This document shows positions 32,807 to 46,158 of a stretch of DNA of 64,000 nucleotides, in pieces. The stretch is from Lactobacillus bombicola (GTDB lineage Bacteria > Bacillota > Bacilli > Lactobacillales > Lactobacillaceae), in NCBI RefSeq assembly GCF_900112665.1, contig NZ_FOMN01000005.1:1-64000 (forward strand), in the 5' to 3' direction. Position numbers and translations under genes: made by a program. Within the stretch, counting starts at the first letter, position 1. Every line of letters starts with the position of its first letter. A model generated the notes under the pieces. It ran no database searches and was not told the origin of the DNA. It saw only the letters and a program-made list of their open reading frames with translations.

Positions 32807-35296
32807 TTAGTCTTTTATATCCTCATCTTGGCGTTCTTTTTCACCAACTGTTTGATCTTCTTCTGCTGGAACTATTGCCAAACTGGCCACCTTATTTTCA
32901 GCATTAATTTTAATTAAGCGAACCCCAATTGTACTACGCCCAGTTTGCGAAACATCATCAATTTTAAAGCGAATCATAATACCATCATTGGTAATCACCA
33001 TAATATTTTGGGTACTATCAATTACGGTCACGCCAGATAAGGGACCATTCTTTTCAGTAACATTAGCAGTTTTAATTCCTTTACCGCCACGCCCCTTAGT
33101 TGGATATTCAGCAGCAGATGTACGTTTGCCGTAACCTTTTTCAGAAATAACCATAATTTCATCTTGATCACTCACAACACCAGATCCAACTACATAATCA
33201 TTAGCACGCAAGTTAATACCACGTACGCCAGCAGCTGTTCTACCCATTGAACGAACTGTGGTTTCATTAAAGCGAACTGCATAACCTAAATGGGTTCCAA
33301 TTAAAATATCCTGTTTACCATCAGTTGATAAAACATTGGTTAATTCATCACCATCGCGCAAAGTCAACGCAATCAACCCACTATTTCTGATGTTAGCAAA
33401 TTCACTAACATGAGTGCGCTTAACAACTCCTAACTTAGTAATAAAGAATAGATATTGATCATTCGCATCTTCAGGGATATTAACAATTGTTTCAATCTTT
33501 TCTCCCTTTTCCAATTGCAATAAATTAACTATTGGTAAGCCTTTAGCGGTCCGACTAAATTCAGGAATTTCATAGGCTTTCTTAGAATAAACTTTACCTT
33601 TATTGCTAAAGAATAGTAACAAGTCATGGGTACTGGAATACATTAATTTTTCAATAAAGTCGCCATCTTTAATCCCCATTCCCTTGATGCCCTTACCACC
33701 ACGATTTTGCGTTTTAAATTCATTAATGAGCATCCGCTTGATATAGCCACTATGGGTTAAAGTTAATAAAACATCCTGCTTTTCAATTAAATCCTCATCT
33801 TCGATTGAGATGACTTCACCATCACCAATCTTAGTGCGACGTTCATCCCCAAAACGTTTTTGTGTTTCTAACAATTCTTCATAGATAATCTCATTAATTC
33901 GCTCCCGATGAGCTAGAATATCCTTATAATCAGCAATTCTAACTTGCAATTCTTTATATTCTTCTTCAACTTTATCGCGCTCTAAGCCAGTTAAACGTAC
34001 TAAACGCATATCTAAGATAGCTTGTGATTGCTTATCATCAAGTCCGAAACGACTAATCAAAGCTGCTTTGGCAATATCACTCGATTCACTCTGTCGAATA
34101 ATTCGTACGATTTCATCAATATGATCTAAAGCAATTTTCAATCCAGCTAAAATGTGAGCTCTAGCTTCAGCTTTACCCAGCTCAAACTTTGTCCTACGGG
34201 TAACAACATCTTCTTGATGCTTAAGATAATATTCAAGCATTTGTTTTAAGCTTAAAAAATGGGGTGCGCCGTCAACAATCGCGACCATATTCATCCCAAA
34301 ATTTGCTTGCATTTGCGTTAACTTAAATAAATTATTTAGTACAACACTTGCGCTAGCATCTCGTCGAATATCAATAGTTAGGCGCATTCCTGTCTGATCG
34401 GATTCATCTCGAACTCCAGTTATACCATCAATTGTTTTAGCCCGTGCCAAATCAGCTATTTTCTTAACTAATTCCGCCTTGTTAACTAAGTAAGGTAACT
34501 CAGTTACAACAATCCGTTCTCGGCCACTCTTTTCAGTTTCAATGGCAGTATTAGCCCGTACGACAATATTACCACGGCCAGTTTCATAAGCACGATAAAT
34601 GCCACTACGACCCATGATTGTCCCACCCGTTGGGAAATCAGGTCCAGGAATTGCTTTCATTAACTCCTTAGTCGTAACATCGGGATTGTCCATCACCATA
34701 TGTATCCCTTTAATAACTTCTGATAAATTATGTGGTGGTATATTAGTTGTCATTCCTACTGCTATACCACTTGTACCGTTTACCAAAAGGTTCGGAATTC
34801 TAGCCGGCAAAACAATCGGCTCATTCTCAGAATCATCATAATTCCGCTGCCAGTCAATCGTATTTTTATTAATATCCCGTAACATTTCAACCGCAATTTT
34901 ACTCATGCGGGCTTCAGTATACCGCATTGCGGCTGGTTCATCACCATCAACCGAACCAAAATTACCATGTCCATCTACTAACATGTAGCGGTAACTAAAA
35001 TCCTGGGCCATGTGCGCCATCGCTAAATAAATCGAAGAATCACCATGGGGGTGAAACTTACCCATAACTTCTCCCACGATTCTAGCTGATTTTTTATATG
35101 GTTTATCCGGTGTAACTCCCAGTTCACTCATACCATAAAGAATACGGCGCTGCACTGGCTTTAAGCCATCCCGAACATCTGGTAATGCTCGAGCCACAAT
35201 AACCGACATGGCATAATCAAGAAACGAACTATTCATTACGCTAGTCAAGTCAACATTTCTTATTCGATGATCCTGACCTTGATTGTCGTTATCCAT
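32807..35296 (-). CDS. gyrA: DNA gyrase subunit A
   Basis: The 829-residue GyrA has the winged-helix domain with the active Tyr in [11 protein letters not shown]. The quinolone-resistance region reads [17 protein letters not shown]: serine is kept at the S83-equivalent and the downstream acidic residue is replaced, as seen in lactobacilli. A C-terminal six-bladed pinwheel has the GyrA-box ([11 protein letters not shown]). It introduces negative supercoils with GyrB. It starts 10 bp after gyrB, so the two are co-transcribed. Confidence 0.97.
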   Translation of the reverse strand: MDNDNQGQDHRIRNVDLTSVMNSSFLDYAMSVIVARALPDVRDGLKPVQRRILYGMSELGVTPDKPYKKSARIVGEVMGKFHPHGDSSIYLAMAHMAQDFSYRYMLVDGHGNFGSVDGDEPAAMRYTEARMSKIAVEMLRDINKNTIDWQRNYDDSENEPIVLPARIPNLLVNGTSGIAVGMTTNIPPHNLSEVIKGIHMVMDNPDVTTKELMKAIPGPDFPTGGTIMGRSGIYRAYETGRGNIVVRANTAIETEKSGRERIVVTELPYLVNKAELVKKIADLARAKTIDGITGVRDESDQTGMRLTIDIRRDASASVVLNNLFKLTQMQANFGMNMVAIVDGAPHFLSLKQMLEYYLKHQEDVVTRRTKFELGKAEARAHILAGLKIALDHIDEIVRIIRQSESSDIAKAALISRFGLDDKQSQAILDMRLVRLTGLERDKVEEEYKELQVRIADYKDILAHRERINEIIYEELLETQKRFGDERRTKIGDGEVISIEDEDLIEKQDVLLTLTHSGYIKRMLINEFKTQNRGGKGIKGMGIKDGDFIEKLMYSSTHDLLLFFSNKGKVYSKKAYEIPEFSRTAKGLPIVNLLQLEKGEKIETIVNIPEDANDQYLFFITKLGVVKRTHVSEFANIRNSGLIALTLRDGDELTNVLSTDGKQDILIGTHLGYAVRFNETTVRSMGRTAAGVRGINLRANDYVVGSGVVSDQDEIMVISEKGYGKRTSAAEYPTKGRGGKGIKTANVTEKNGPLSGVTVIDSTQNIMVITNDGIMIRFKIDDVSQTGRSTIGVRLIKINAENKVASLAIVPAEEDQTVGEKERQDEDIKD

Positions 35297-35306
35297 TTAA
35301 ACCTCC

Positions 35307-38400
<3,094 letters not shown>

Positions 38401-38411
38401 CTTTTTGTTGC

Positions 38412-38636
38412 TTACCGAAATTTATATGTTTCGTCAGCTATTTTAACTTGATCATCAGGTCTAATTTTTTTACCACGCCGATTCTCTTTGACTCCATTAA
38501 GAAAAACCGGATTTTCCTGCAAGTACCATTTAGCTTGTCCACCCGATGAAATGATACTTTCTTCTTTGAGAAATTGACTCAGGGTAATATATTCGCCCTT
38601 TACTTTAAATTCCTTAATAATATCCACCTTCACCAC
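38412..38636 (-). CDS. yaaA: S4-domain protein YaaA
   Basis: The 74-residue S4-like RNA-binding protein ([21 protein letters not shown], then [15 protein letters not shown]) sits in the conserved dnaN-yaaA-recF slot. In Bacillus the homologue (RlbA) has a part in ribosome assembly. The 220-bp gap before it contains a terminator-like hairpin. Confidence 0.92.
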   Translation of the reverse strand: MVKVDIIKEFKVKGEYITLSQFLKEESIISSGGQAKWYLQENPVFLNGVKENRRGKKIRPDDQVKIADETYKFR

Positions 38637-38807
38637 TATAAACTTCTAATATTTCTTATTATTAAGTATATTCGTTTCATCACTAAAAGACAACTTAAGT
38701 GGCAATATAAAGCCCTATAACCGCTGTTTTTCAAAATAAACATTTTATAGTAAAGGACTCAAAAATAAAATACAGCCCCCATCTTGACCATTTTAACAAG
38801 GTCATAC

Positions 38808-38843
38808 AAAAAAAAGCCATTAGTTTAAATTAATAGCTTTTTT
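38808..38843 (-). terminator. Terminator-like hairpin after dnaN
   Basis: AAAAGC, ATTA and loop pair with TAAT, GCTTTT in an AT-rich stem followed on the minus strand by T8. It may partly separate dnaN from yaaA-recF-gyrBA. Confidence 0.6.
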
Positions 38844-38856
38844 TAATGGCTTTTTT

Positions 38857-39987
38857 CTAAAAAGTTCTAACTGGGGTAATTAATTGGACAAAGTCAATGT
38901 CCGTTTTATTTGGATTAACAGTAAACGGACGCAGAGGTTGCGTAAATTCCATAATTACTGCATCAGATACAGACGCGCGCAAGGCATCACGTAAGTAATC
39001 TGGGTTAAATGATATTTTTAAATTGCTACCAGTGAGTTTGCGAAAACTTACGTTTTCTTCAACATTACCGATTTCTGCCGACTCACCCGATAATTTAGCA
39101 CTTTGCTTTTCTGTATCTAAGGTTAAATCAACTACGTTATTACGCCCAGCATGCGTCAATAAACTTGCTCGATCAAGTGCACTAGATAATTCAGCCAAAT
39201 CAAATTCAACTTGAGTTGTACTTTCAGTTGGAATTAACCGAGCTGTATCTGGGTAACTGCCTTCAAGTAACCGCGAATAAAATAAGATATTACCAATTTC
39301 AAATAATACTTGGTTTTCACCTGGACAAACTTTAATTTGAGGATCTGTCTCACCAATAATTCGCGCTAATTCTAATAAGCTTTTTCCTGGAATAATTAAA
39401 TCAGTTTCAGTTGGTGCACCTTGATCTAAAATTAAAGCACGACTTGATAAGCGGTGTGAATCAGTTGCAACGGCATGAATTTTATTGGGACTAAAGGTAA
39501 AATGAACGCCCGTTAATACGAGGCGACTTTCTTGAGTAGCAACAGCAAATTGGGTTTCATTGATAATTTCACGGAAAGTTTTTCCCGAAATTATAAAAGC
39601 GGAATTGTCGGGAATTTCCGGTAATCTTGGGTAAGTATTGGAATCTAATCCATTAATCGTAAATTCGCTATTTTCGGAAACAATTTGGGTTTGAAAGCTT
39701 TCTTTTACTTCTAGTGAAAATTCCTTACCTGGCAACCGTTTGATTATTTCACTAAAAAAGCGTGCAGGTAGCACAATTGATCCTGGAGAGTCGACTTTTA
39801 AATCTTCACTGACTGGAATGCGAATTTCAATTGATATTTCAGTATCACTACCTGTCAGTAGTAATTCATTTTCAGATAGGTTAAGTTTGATACCACTGAG
39901 AATAGGAATTGCTGTTCTAGAAGAGATTGCATGCATGACGTTATTTAAATTATCGATAAAAAGATTTCGATTAACAGTAAATTTCAT
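38857..39987 (-). CDS. dnaN: DNA polymerase III beta subunit (sliding clamp)
   Basis: The 376-residue protein has three beta-clamp folds. Conserved segments include FTVNRNLFIDNLNNV at the N-terminus, LTGSDTEISIE, and a C-terminal ending VQLITPVRTF. It tethers polymerase III to DNA. It follows dnaA by 170 bp, a gap that holds two DnaA boxes. Confidence 0.97.
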   Translation of the reverse strand: MKFTVNRNLFIDNLNNVMHAISSRTAIPILSGIKLNLSENELLLTGSDTEISIEIRIPVSEDLKVDSPGSIVLPARFFSEIIKRLPGKEFSLEVKESFQTQIVSENSEFTINGLDSNTYPRLPEIPDNSAFIISGKTFREIINETQFAVATQESRLVLTGVHFTFSPNKIHAVATDSHRLSSRALILDQGAPTETDLIIPGKSLLELARIIGETDPQIKVCPGENQVLFEIGNILFYSRLLEGSYPDTARLIPTESTTQVEFDLAELSSALDRASLLTHAGRNNVVDLTLDTEKQSAKLSGESAEIGNVEENVSFRKLTGSNLKISFNPDYLRDALRASVSDAVIMEFTQPLRPFTVNPNKTDIDFVQLITPVRTF

Positions 39988-40120
39988 AGTTGCCTCCTGT
40001 AATGGCTAATTTCTTTATATATTAATTATATATTTATTTAAGTAGTATTAGTAGGTCCTGTGATTTGTGTTGAAAAAGCAAGTTGACCCTAAAATAACGT
40101 AATTTGTACGGTTAAGAAGT

Positions 40121-40147
40121 TGTGTATAAGTCAATATCTTTTCCACA
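40121..40147. promoter_or_regulatory. DnaA boxes in the dnaA-dnaN gap
   Basis: TGTGTATAA (40121-40129) and TTTTCCACA (40139-40147) match the DnaA box TTATNCACA with at most one change. They could belong to a downstream part of oriC or to dnaN control. Confidence 0.65.
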
Positions 40148-40160
40148 AGGATTAATTTAG

Positions 40161-41531
40161 TTAGTGATCGAGCATTTGCTTTAAATCAAAAACTGCAGTC
40201 TTAATATCTGAATTAGTTTTAATTTCTTGGCTGATTTTTTCATAAGCATGCATTACGGTAGTATGATCTTTACCACCGAATTCTTGTCCGATTTTTGGCA
40301 AACTAGAATCAGTTAATTCACGTGACAAATACATGGCAATCTGGCGTGGTATCACGATTTGCCGAACTCTTTTCTTACCTTTTAACTCAAAAGTTGAAGT
40401 TTGAAAGTAATTTGCAACAACTTCTTGAATTTTAGAAATTTGCAGTCCTTGATTTTTTTGTACTAATTTTAGGTCGGCCAATGCTTCACGCGCTAAATTA
40501 ACATTAATATCTTCATGCTCAATTGTGGCATGTGCTTGTACTTTGACCAGTGCCCCCTCTAGTTCCCGAATGTTAGTATCAACTTGTGAAGCAATATAAT
40601 CTAAGGTGTTGTCATCAATAGTGAGGTTTTCCGCTTCTGCTTTTTTGCGTAAAATTGCAATTCGCGTCTCTAAGTCTGGAGGAGTAATTTCAACTTGCAA
40701 ACCCCAGGTAAAGCGAGAAACTAATCTTTCAGATAAATCGGGAATTTCAGTTGGTAAGCGGTCACTAGTCATAACGATTTGTTTTTGATCGTTATAGAGC
40801 GTTTCAAAAGTATGGAAGAATTCTTCTTGAATTCCTTCTTTTTTAGCAAAGAACTGAATGTCGTCGACTAATAATAAATCGCAAGTTCGGTATTTTTCCC
40901 GAAATTGATCTTGCGTTTTATTTTTGATGGAATTAATAAAATCATTGACAAAAGTTTCGCTTTGAATATAGACGATTTTGGCATTTGGACGTTCAGCTAA
41001 CATTTGATGACCAATGGCCTGCATTAGGTGGGTTTTACCTAATCCCACACCACCAAAAATAAAAAGTGGATTATAAAAACTACCAGGACTATCCGCAACT
41101 GCTAATGCAGCGCCAGCAGCTAACTTGTTTCCTTCACCTTGGACAAAGTTATCAAAAGTATATTTTTCGTTTAATTTAAGATTGCGGACAAAAGCATTAG
41201 GTGTGGTCTTTTGTGTCTGAGCTGTTGGCATCTTTGGCTGTGAACTCGGTGTAACTAAACGCTCGGTGCTACTAGTTTCTTCAATTCGAAAAATCGGAAT
41301 GACTTCAATATTGGCATAACCATATGCTGATTGAATTAATTGAGCAGATAGGTTCTTTTCCCAATAACCTTTGGTTACCGGATTCTGAACGGCAATTTTT
41401 AATTCATGGCTGGTCTGGTCAAAAGAAATAGGCTTGGTATGTTTGAACCAAGCATTATATGCGACTTCGTTAAAGCGTTGATGCATTTCAGTATTAAAAT
41501 GCTCCCAAAATTCATTAATATCAAACTCCAA
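40161..41531 (-). CDS. dnaA: Chromosomal replication initiator DnaA
   Basis: The 456-residue protein starts at TTG (41531), seven bases after GGAGGGG; an in-frame ATG further upstream lacks an aligned site. It has the N-terminal oligomerisation domain, AAA+ Walker A FGGVGLGKTHLMQ, Walker B LLVDDIQFF and the domain IV DnaA signature FGGKDHTTVMHAY that binds DnaA boxes. It sits beside the oriC box array. Confidence 0.97.
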   Translation of the reverse strand: MEFDINEFWEHFNTEMHQRFNEVAYNAWFKHTKPISFDQTSHELKIAVQNPVTKGYWEKNLSAQLIQSAYGYANIEVIPIFRIEETSSTERLVTPSSQPKMPTAQTQKTTPNAFVRNLKLNEKYTFDNFVQGEGNKLAAGAALAVADSPGSFYNPLFIFGGVGLGKTHLMQAIGHQMLAERPNAKIVYIQSETFVNDFINSIKNKTQDQFREKYRTCDLLLVDDIQFFAKKEGIQEEFFHTFETLYNDQKQIVMTSDRLPTEIPDLSERLVSRFTWGLQVEITPPDLETRIAILRKKAEAENLTIDDNTLDYIASQVDTNIRELEGALVKVQAHATIEHEDINVNLAREALADLKLVQKNQGLQISKIQEVVANYFQTSTFELKGKKRVRQIVIPRQIAMYLSRELTDSSLPKIGQEFGGKDHTTVMHAYEKISQEIKTNSDIKTAVFDLKQMLDH

Positions 41532-41585
41532 AATAAACCCCTCCGATAACTTAAGCAGAGTATATTTTACCATCTAATAAAAATG

Positions 41586-41842
41586 TTTTCCACAAGTGAA
41601 TAAAAAGAATTCAGAATTAACAAGATGTGGATAAATATTTTATGGGAATACACAAGATTTGCTCAAATAAGTACTTGAAAAAGTTTATTAGCATATTGTC
41701 TTGTGCATAATTTTTATTATAATAATAGGACTTTAGCCAAATAGCACAACAAAATATCCACATGTTGTGCATAATTTTTTTAACAGGTTGGGAATTGTGC
41801 ATAATCTTGTGCAAAGCATTGTGACTTGTTTATTGTGGATAA
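41586..41842. other. oriC: Replication origin oriC (DnaA-box cluster)
   Basis: Five exact TGTGNATAA boxes occur at 41626, 41702, 41766, 41796 and 41834, with one-mismatch TTATCCACA-type boxes at 41586 and 41754. They lie in an AT-rich stretch between dnaA and the rightward core genes, the typical Firmicute oriC. The two TGTGCATAA boxes at 41766 and 41796 are 30 bp apart. Confidence 0.9.
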
Positions 41843-42117
41843 AATTACAGATCTTTATGTTAACAACGATGTCTGGGCGCGGCTGTTTAAAATGAGACAT
41901 AAAATTCGTTATTGCAATTTTGTTATGGGTTGCATGCCTGCGAAATAGTGTATTTACAATAATCGCCAATAGTGCTATTGAATTTTAAGGTCATTACTAG
42001 CCTGAAATTGTTTACTGATTTTTCTAGTAGTTAATATCTAGTGCATAAAGCTGTCTGAAATTACAACAATTAGGGAGGAAGAGGTCGTCAAATTTTGCGA
42101 TATTGAAAATCTTTTCT

Positions 42118-42547
42118 TTAAATAAGTGATTCAGTTGTAGTATCTAATTCTGTAATAGTGTCAGTGACTAAAGCAATATAATCTTTAATCATTAATAAAA
42201 AATCTTGGCGATGAGGCAGATTCCCTTGCGTAATTATGCGCTTTAGTCGTGTGAGTTCACTGCATGAGTTTTGATAATAAGAATCGTTCATCAATTTGAT
42301 TAGCTCTTGTTCACGATCATATTGTAATTTCATATTGTAATTTCTTTTCTGGATTTAATTCTGCAAAAAAATCTGCAGCCGGGATGCCGTTATAGTCCAA
42401 AAGTTTGATCAAGTCATCGGCAGTGATCCGATTGAGGCCCTTTTCCACCTCGGAATAGAAAGAAGGACTGATTGCTGTTCCAGCTCATTCTCTTGGGGTT
42501 TTGTTTGCGCGCAGGCGATATTGTTTTAATAATTCATTTGTTGTCAT
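42118..42547 (-). pseudogene. Rgg/XRE-type regulator, broken by a stop, a 13-bp duplication and truncation
   Basis: The start follows GAGGTGCCACC and encodes MTTNELLKQYRLRANKTPRE, then a TGA, then AGTAISPSFYSEVEKGLNRI, the Rgg/MutR helix-turn-helix. A direct 13-bp duplication at 42318-42343 then shifts the frame. The new frame continues with a helical segment (KLQYDREQELIKLMNDSYY) and ends after about 130 residues, where family members have about 280. Three independent lesions show it is dead. Confidence 0.82.
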
Positions 42548-42774
42548 TGGTGGCACCTCAATTCGGATACTTAGTCAATGTCTTTACTACTATTTATAAG
42601 CTTAATTACGTCTTGAGAACATACAATACCGCATAAAAGCGGATAGTTATATTGAAGTGGCTATCAAGTGTCGTTTTTTATCCTGAAGCACTTCTAAGAA
42701 AGCGCTTGACATTATACTATTGGCTGAATATCATTAAATGATAATGAAGTTTATTAAGTGAGGAGGAATTGCGA

Positions 42775-43065
42775 TTGATTAATGAACAAGACTATATTAA
42801 GCAAGGGTTGAAAGACGATGGTAACCTGAAGTTAATATTGAGAGGCAGTGTCGAACACAGTAGCAGTGATGCTGAGGGTAAAGTAGGTGTGGTTAGCGTA
42901 GTTTATGCGACTCATAATTGTCAAAAAGCCCGGCAGAAGTTTGCGGAACTAACCGCGGCTGCAAAAGACGATTACTACATGGTTTACAGCTGCCCGCTTG
43001 ACACGGATTTGCCCACGCTGGAGCACTATCCTTCAATCCAAATCGGCAAGGACGACTTGCTATAA
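42775..43065 (+). CDS. Small hypothetical protein next to oriC
   Basis: About 96 residues starting at the TTG at 42775, eight bases after AGGAGG; the TTG at 42769 is too close to it. The product is acidic, with LILRGSVEHSSSDAEGK and YMVYSCPLDTDLP. A TTGACA (about 42706) and a -10-like TATACT region precede it. GC content and codon use (acggatttgcccacgctg) look richer than the neighbours. No recognised domain. Confidence 0.55.
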   Translation: MINEQDYIKQGLKDDGNLKLILRGSVEHSSSDAEGKVGVVSVVYATHNCQKARQKFAELTAAAKDDYYMVYSCPLDTDLPTLEHYPSIQIGKDDLL

Positions 43066-43229
43066 TAAATGTATCTATGATTAGTTTTGCGAGCTTGCTT
43101 GAACAATTATTTGTCTGCCCAGTGATTAACTTTATCTTTTTTTCGTTTTTACTTGGTTTTTTACTTTAATCATGGTATTCTAATTATTAAATTGTGCAGT
43201 TAGCATATTAAAAATGGAGGTGTAGTTTA

Positions 43230-43370
43230 ATGACAACTAAAAGAACTTACCAACCTAAAAAGCGTCACCGTTCACGCGTTCATGGCTTTATGAAGCGGAT
43301 GAGCACATCAAATGGCCGTAAGGTTTTGGCTAGACGCCGTGCAAAGGGTAGAAAAGTCTTATCTGCTTAA
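43230..43370 (+). CDS. rpmH: 50S ribosomal protein L34
   Basis: The 46-residue basic protein begins [20 protein letters not shown] and ends [11 protein letters not shown], the L34 sequence. A GGAGG precedes it. It is shorter than the usual coding threshold but unambiguous. It starts the rightward core cluster from oriC. Confidence 0.97.
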   Translation: MTTKRTYQPKKRHRSRVHGFMKRMSTSNGRKVLARRRAKGRKVLSA

Positions 43371-43396
43371 ACCACTGAAATCCCAGTGGTTTTTTT
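43371..43396 (+). terminator. Hairpin terminator/attenuator between rpmH and rnpA
   Basis: ACCACTG pairs with CAGTGGT, followed by T7. It would let rpmH be made in excess over rnpA. Confidence 0.75.
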
Positions 43397-43422
43397 AGTA
43401 TCAAAGAGTGGAATGAAGCGTT

Positions 43423-43791
43423 TTGAGAAAGTCTTATCGAGTTAAAACTGAAAATGATTTTCAGCAAGTTTTTCAAGCTGGCAATTCAGTTGCAAATCGG
43501 GCCTTTGTTATTTATAAAATAAATAAGCCTGAGAATGCACATTTTCGGGTGGGCATTTCAGTGGGCAAAAAGGTCGGGCATACTGCTGTGGTTCGTAATC
43601 GGCTTAAGCGGTATATTAGAGCTGTTCTGACTGAAAATAAAGCGGCGATTAACCCGCAGATTGATTTTTTAGTAATTGCTAGACCTTATGTGCGTAGTTT
43701 TAAAATAATCGATGTCAGAAAAAATTTGCTTCATGCCCTTTTTTTGGCCAATATTATCGAAGAAATACCTGATGAAATTGAGGAAGATTAG
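43423..43791 (+). CDS. rnpA: Ribonuclease P protein component
   Basis: The 122-residue basic protein starts at TTG and has the RnpA core: [20 protein letters not shown], then the RNR motif [13 protein letters not shown]. It helps RNase P RNA cut tRNA 5' leaders. Its C-terminus is acidic ([10 protein letters not shown]). The yidC start follows immediately. Confidence 0.96.
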   Translation: MRKSYRVKTENDFQQVFQAGNSVANRAFVIYKINKPENAHFRVGISVGKKVGHTAVVRNRLKRYIRAVLTENKAAINPQIDFLVIARPYVRSFKIIDVRKNLLHALFLANIIEEIPDEIEED

Positions 43792-43792
43792 A

Positions 43793-44659
43793 GTGAAAGA
43801 CATTTTAACCAAAAAGAATGTCAAGCGGTTGTTGGCCTTGTTGGCTGTAATTACAATTGCTGTTGTTTTGACTGGTTGTGCTGCATCAAATGCTAAGCCT
43901 GCACCTGTTTCACATACTAGTGGTAATTGGTGGAATCGCTGGGTAATTTATTACATGTCGACATTTTTGCTTTGGCTTGCCAAGATAATGGGTAATGATT
44001 ACGGCTGGGCAATTATTGTCTTTACGGTAATTGTCCGCGTAATTTTGTATCCCCTTAGTGCACTTTCAATTAAGAGCACGACTAAGATGCAGAGTATTCA
44101 GCCTGAAATTGAAGCTTTGCGTAAAAAATATCCAGGTAATGACACGGAGTCGCGTACATTACTTTCGCAAGAAACTAATAAGCTTTATAAAGAAGCTGGT
44201 ATTAATCCATATGCGGGATGTTTACCACTTCTGATTCAAATGCCAGTTATGCTTGCCTTATACGGCGCAATTGCTCAAACTCCACAGCTGTTGACAGGTC
44301 ATTTTTTGTGGATGGACTTAGCCAAACCTGATCCATTTTTCATTATGCCAGTTCTATCAATGGTTCTGACGTTCTTGTCAACTTATATTAGTCAGTTATC
44401 AACACCGAAGGAATCACAGAATTTTTCAACCAAGATAATGACTTATGGGATGGCAATCATGGTTGGAGTAATGGGAATTTACTTCCAATCGGCAATTGTT
44501 TTATATTGGGTAATTTCTAATTTATTCCAAGTAGTTCAGACCTTCATTTTGCAAAATCCGATTAAGTATCGCCAAGAACAAGAGGCTAAAAGGCAAGCAG
44601 AACGTGAACGTCAACGTCAGTTAAGAAAAACTTACAAACGATTAAAACGTAAAAAGTAA
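43793..44659 (+). CDS. yidC: Membrane protein insertase YidC (OxaA/SpoIIIJ type)
   Basis: The 288-residue protein starts at GTG at 43793, six bases after GAGGAAGA, beside the rnpA stop. A lipoprotein signal (LLALLAVITIAVVLTGC) is followed by the YidC five-TM core: YGWAIIVFTVIVRVILYP, SIKSTTKMQ, GCLPLLIQMPVMLALY, and a basic C-terminal tail KRLKRKK. It inserts membrane proteins with or without Sec. Confidence 0.93.
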   Translation: MKDILTKKNVKRLLALLAVITIAVVLTGCAASNAKPAPVSHTSGNWWNRWVIYYMSTFLLWLAKIMGNDYGWAIIVFTVIVRVILYPLSALSIKSTTKMQSIQPEIEALRKKYPGNDTESRTLLSQETNKLYKEAGINPYAGCLPLLIQMPVMLALYGAIAQTPQLLTGHFLWMDLAKPDPFFIMPVLSMVLTFLSTYISQLSTPKESQNFSTKIMTYGMAIMVGVMGIYFQSAIVLYWVISNLFQVVQTFILQNPIKYRQEQEAKRQAERERQRQLRKTYKRLKRKK

Positions 44660-44762
44660 ATATCAGTCTAAAGTGATTTTTAGATAAAGTAGTCAAAGTG
44701 CTTTATATATCATGGTTATTCATGATTATAATGCGCTTTTTTGATTGAAAAAGGAGAAAATC

Positions 44763-46148
44763 ATGGTAAAAACTTTAACTGAGTTTGATACAATAGCAGC
44801 AATTTCAACTCCAATTGGTGAAGGCGGAATTTCAATTGTACGAATGTCAGGCGAAGATGCAGTTAAAATTGCTAATACGGTTTTTAAAGGAGCTAATTTA
44901 CTAAAAGTTCCTACCCATACTATTCATTATGGTCATATTATTGATCCAGCTCTAAAGCAAACAATTGATGAAGTTATGGTATCGGTAATGCTTGCACCTA
45001 AAACGTTTACGCGTGAGGATATTGTGGAAATTAACTGTCACGGCGGTATTATTGTTACTAATCGAATTTTACAGTTACTATTAAAGCAAGGTGCTCGTAT
45101 GGCTGAAGCTGGTGAATTTACTAAACGGGCTTTTGTTAACGGCAGAATTGATTTAACCCAAGCTGAAAGTGTCATGGACATTGTTAGAGCTAAAACTGAT
45201 CGGGCAAGACAGGTAGCTGAAAGTCAGCTTGAAGGTGGGTTACTTGAAAAAATCCGTGCTTTGCGGCAACAAATTTTGGATACTTTAGCTAATGTCGAAG
45301 TTAATATCGATTACCCCGAATATGATGCAGATACCATTACAGCTGAACAAATGATAAGTGTATCAAAGTCGGTAGTTAGTAAGATTGACCATCTTTTGGC
45401 AACCGCTACGGAGGGAACAGTTTTGCGCAACGGATTGGCTACTGCAATTATTGGTCAGCCTAATGTTGGTAAATCGTCATTACTGAATTATTTAACTAAA
45501 AGTGATACTGCAATTGTAACTGATGTTGCTGGTACTACAAGAGATACACTAGAAGAATATGTGTCAGTCAAGGGGGTCCCGTTAAAGCTAATCGATACTG
45601 CTGGAATTCGTGATACCGATAATAAAGTAGAAAAAATCGGTGTTGAACGATCTAAGCAGGCATTAGCCAAGGCCGATTTAGTCTTATTGCTATTTGATGC
45701 AAGTAAAAGCTTGTCAGCAGAAGATTATGCTTTAATTGAAGCTACAAACAAGAAGAAGCGAATTGTAATTTTAAATAAAACAGATTTAGAACAAAAAATA
45801 ACATCTGCAGAAGTTAAAAAAATAACAGGTAGTGAAGTAGTTGCTATTTCAGTTTTGCAAGAAAAAAATATTGAATTATTAGAAGAAGAAATAAAAAAAT
45901 TATTTTTTAAAGGAATTAAAAATTCAAATGACCAAGTAATGGTAACTAATCAACGGCAAGTGAGCTTACTTGAAAAAGCTAAAAAGCAGTTGCAAGAAGT
46001 AGTTGAGAGCTTAGAAAATGAAATTCCAGTTGATATTGCCCAAATAGATTTTAATGGGGCTTGGGATACTTTGGGTGAAATCACAGGTGACAGTAGTCCG
46101 GATGAGCTAGTTAATGAATTGTTCAATCAATTTTGTTTAGGAAAATAG
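44763..46148 (+). CDS. mnmE: tRNA modification GTPase MnmE
   Basis: The 461-residue protein begins at the ATG at 44763, seven bases after AAGGAGAAAA; a TTG six codons earlier has no site. It has an N-terminal tetrahydrofolate-binding domain, a helical domain, a G-domain with [12 protein letters not shown] and [10 protein letters not shown], and the C-terminal CLGK Cys motif. With MnmG it makes the cmnm5U34 modification. mnmG follows by 10 bp. Confidence 0.97.
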   Translation: MVKTLTEFDTIAAISTPIGEGGISIVRMSGEDAVKIANTVFKGANLLKVPTHTIHYGHIIDPALKQTIDEVMVSVMLAPKTFTREDIVEINCHGGIIVTNRILQLLLKQGARMAEAGEFTKRAFVNGRIDLTQAESVMDIVRAKTDRARQVAESQLEGGLLEKIRALRQQILDTLANVEVNIDYPEYDADTITAEQMISVSKSVVSKIDHLLATATEGTVLRNGLATAIIGQPNVGKSSLLNYLTKSDTAIVTDVAGTTRDTLEEYVSVKGVPLKLIDTAGIRDTDNKVEKIGVERSKQALAKADLVLLLFDASKSLSAEDYALIEATNKKKRIVILNKTDLEQKITSAEVKKITGSEVVAISVLQEKNIELLEEEIKKLFFKGIKNSNDQVMVTNQRQVSLLEKAKKQLQEVVESLENEIPVDIAQIDFNGAWDTLGEITGDSSPDELVNELFNQFCLGK

Positions 46149-46158
46149 GTGCATCAAA

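Noticed and set aside
41850-42110. Gene or RNA between the DnaA boxes and the broken Rgg gene
   Set aside because: Short frames only, no start signals; probably the rest of the origin region.
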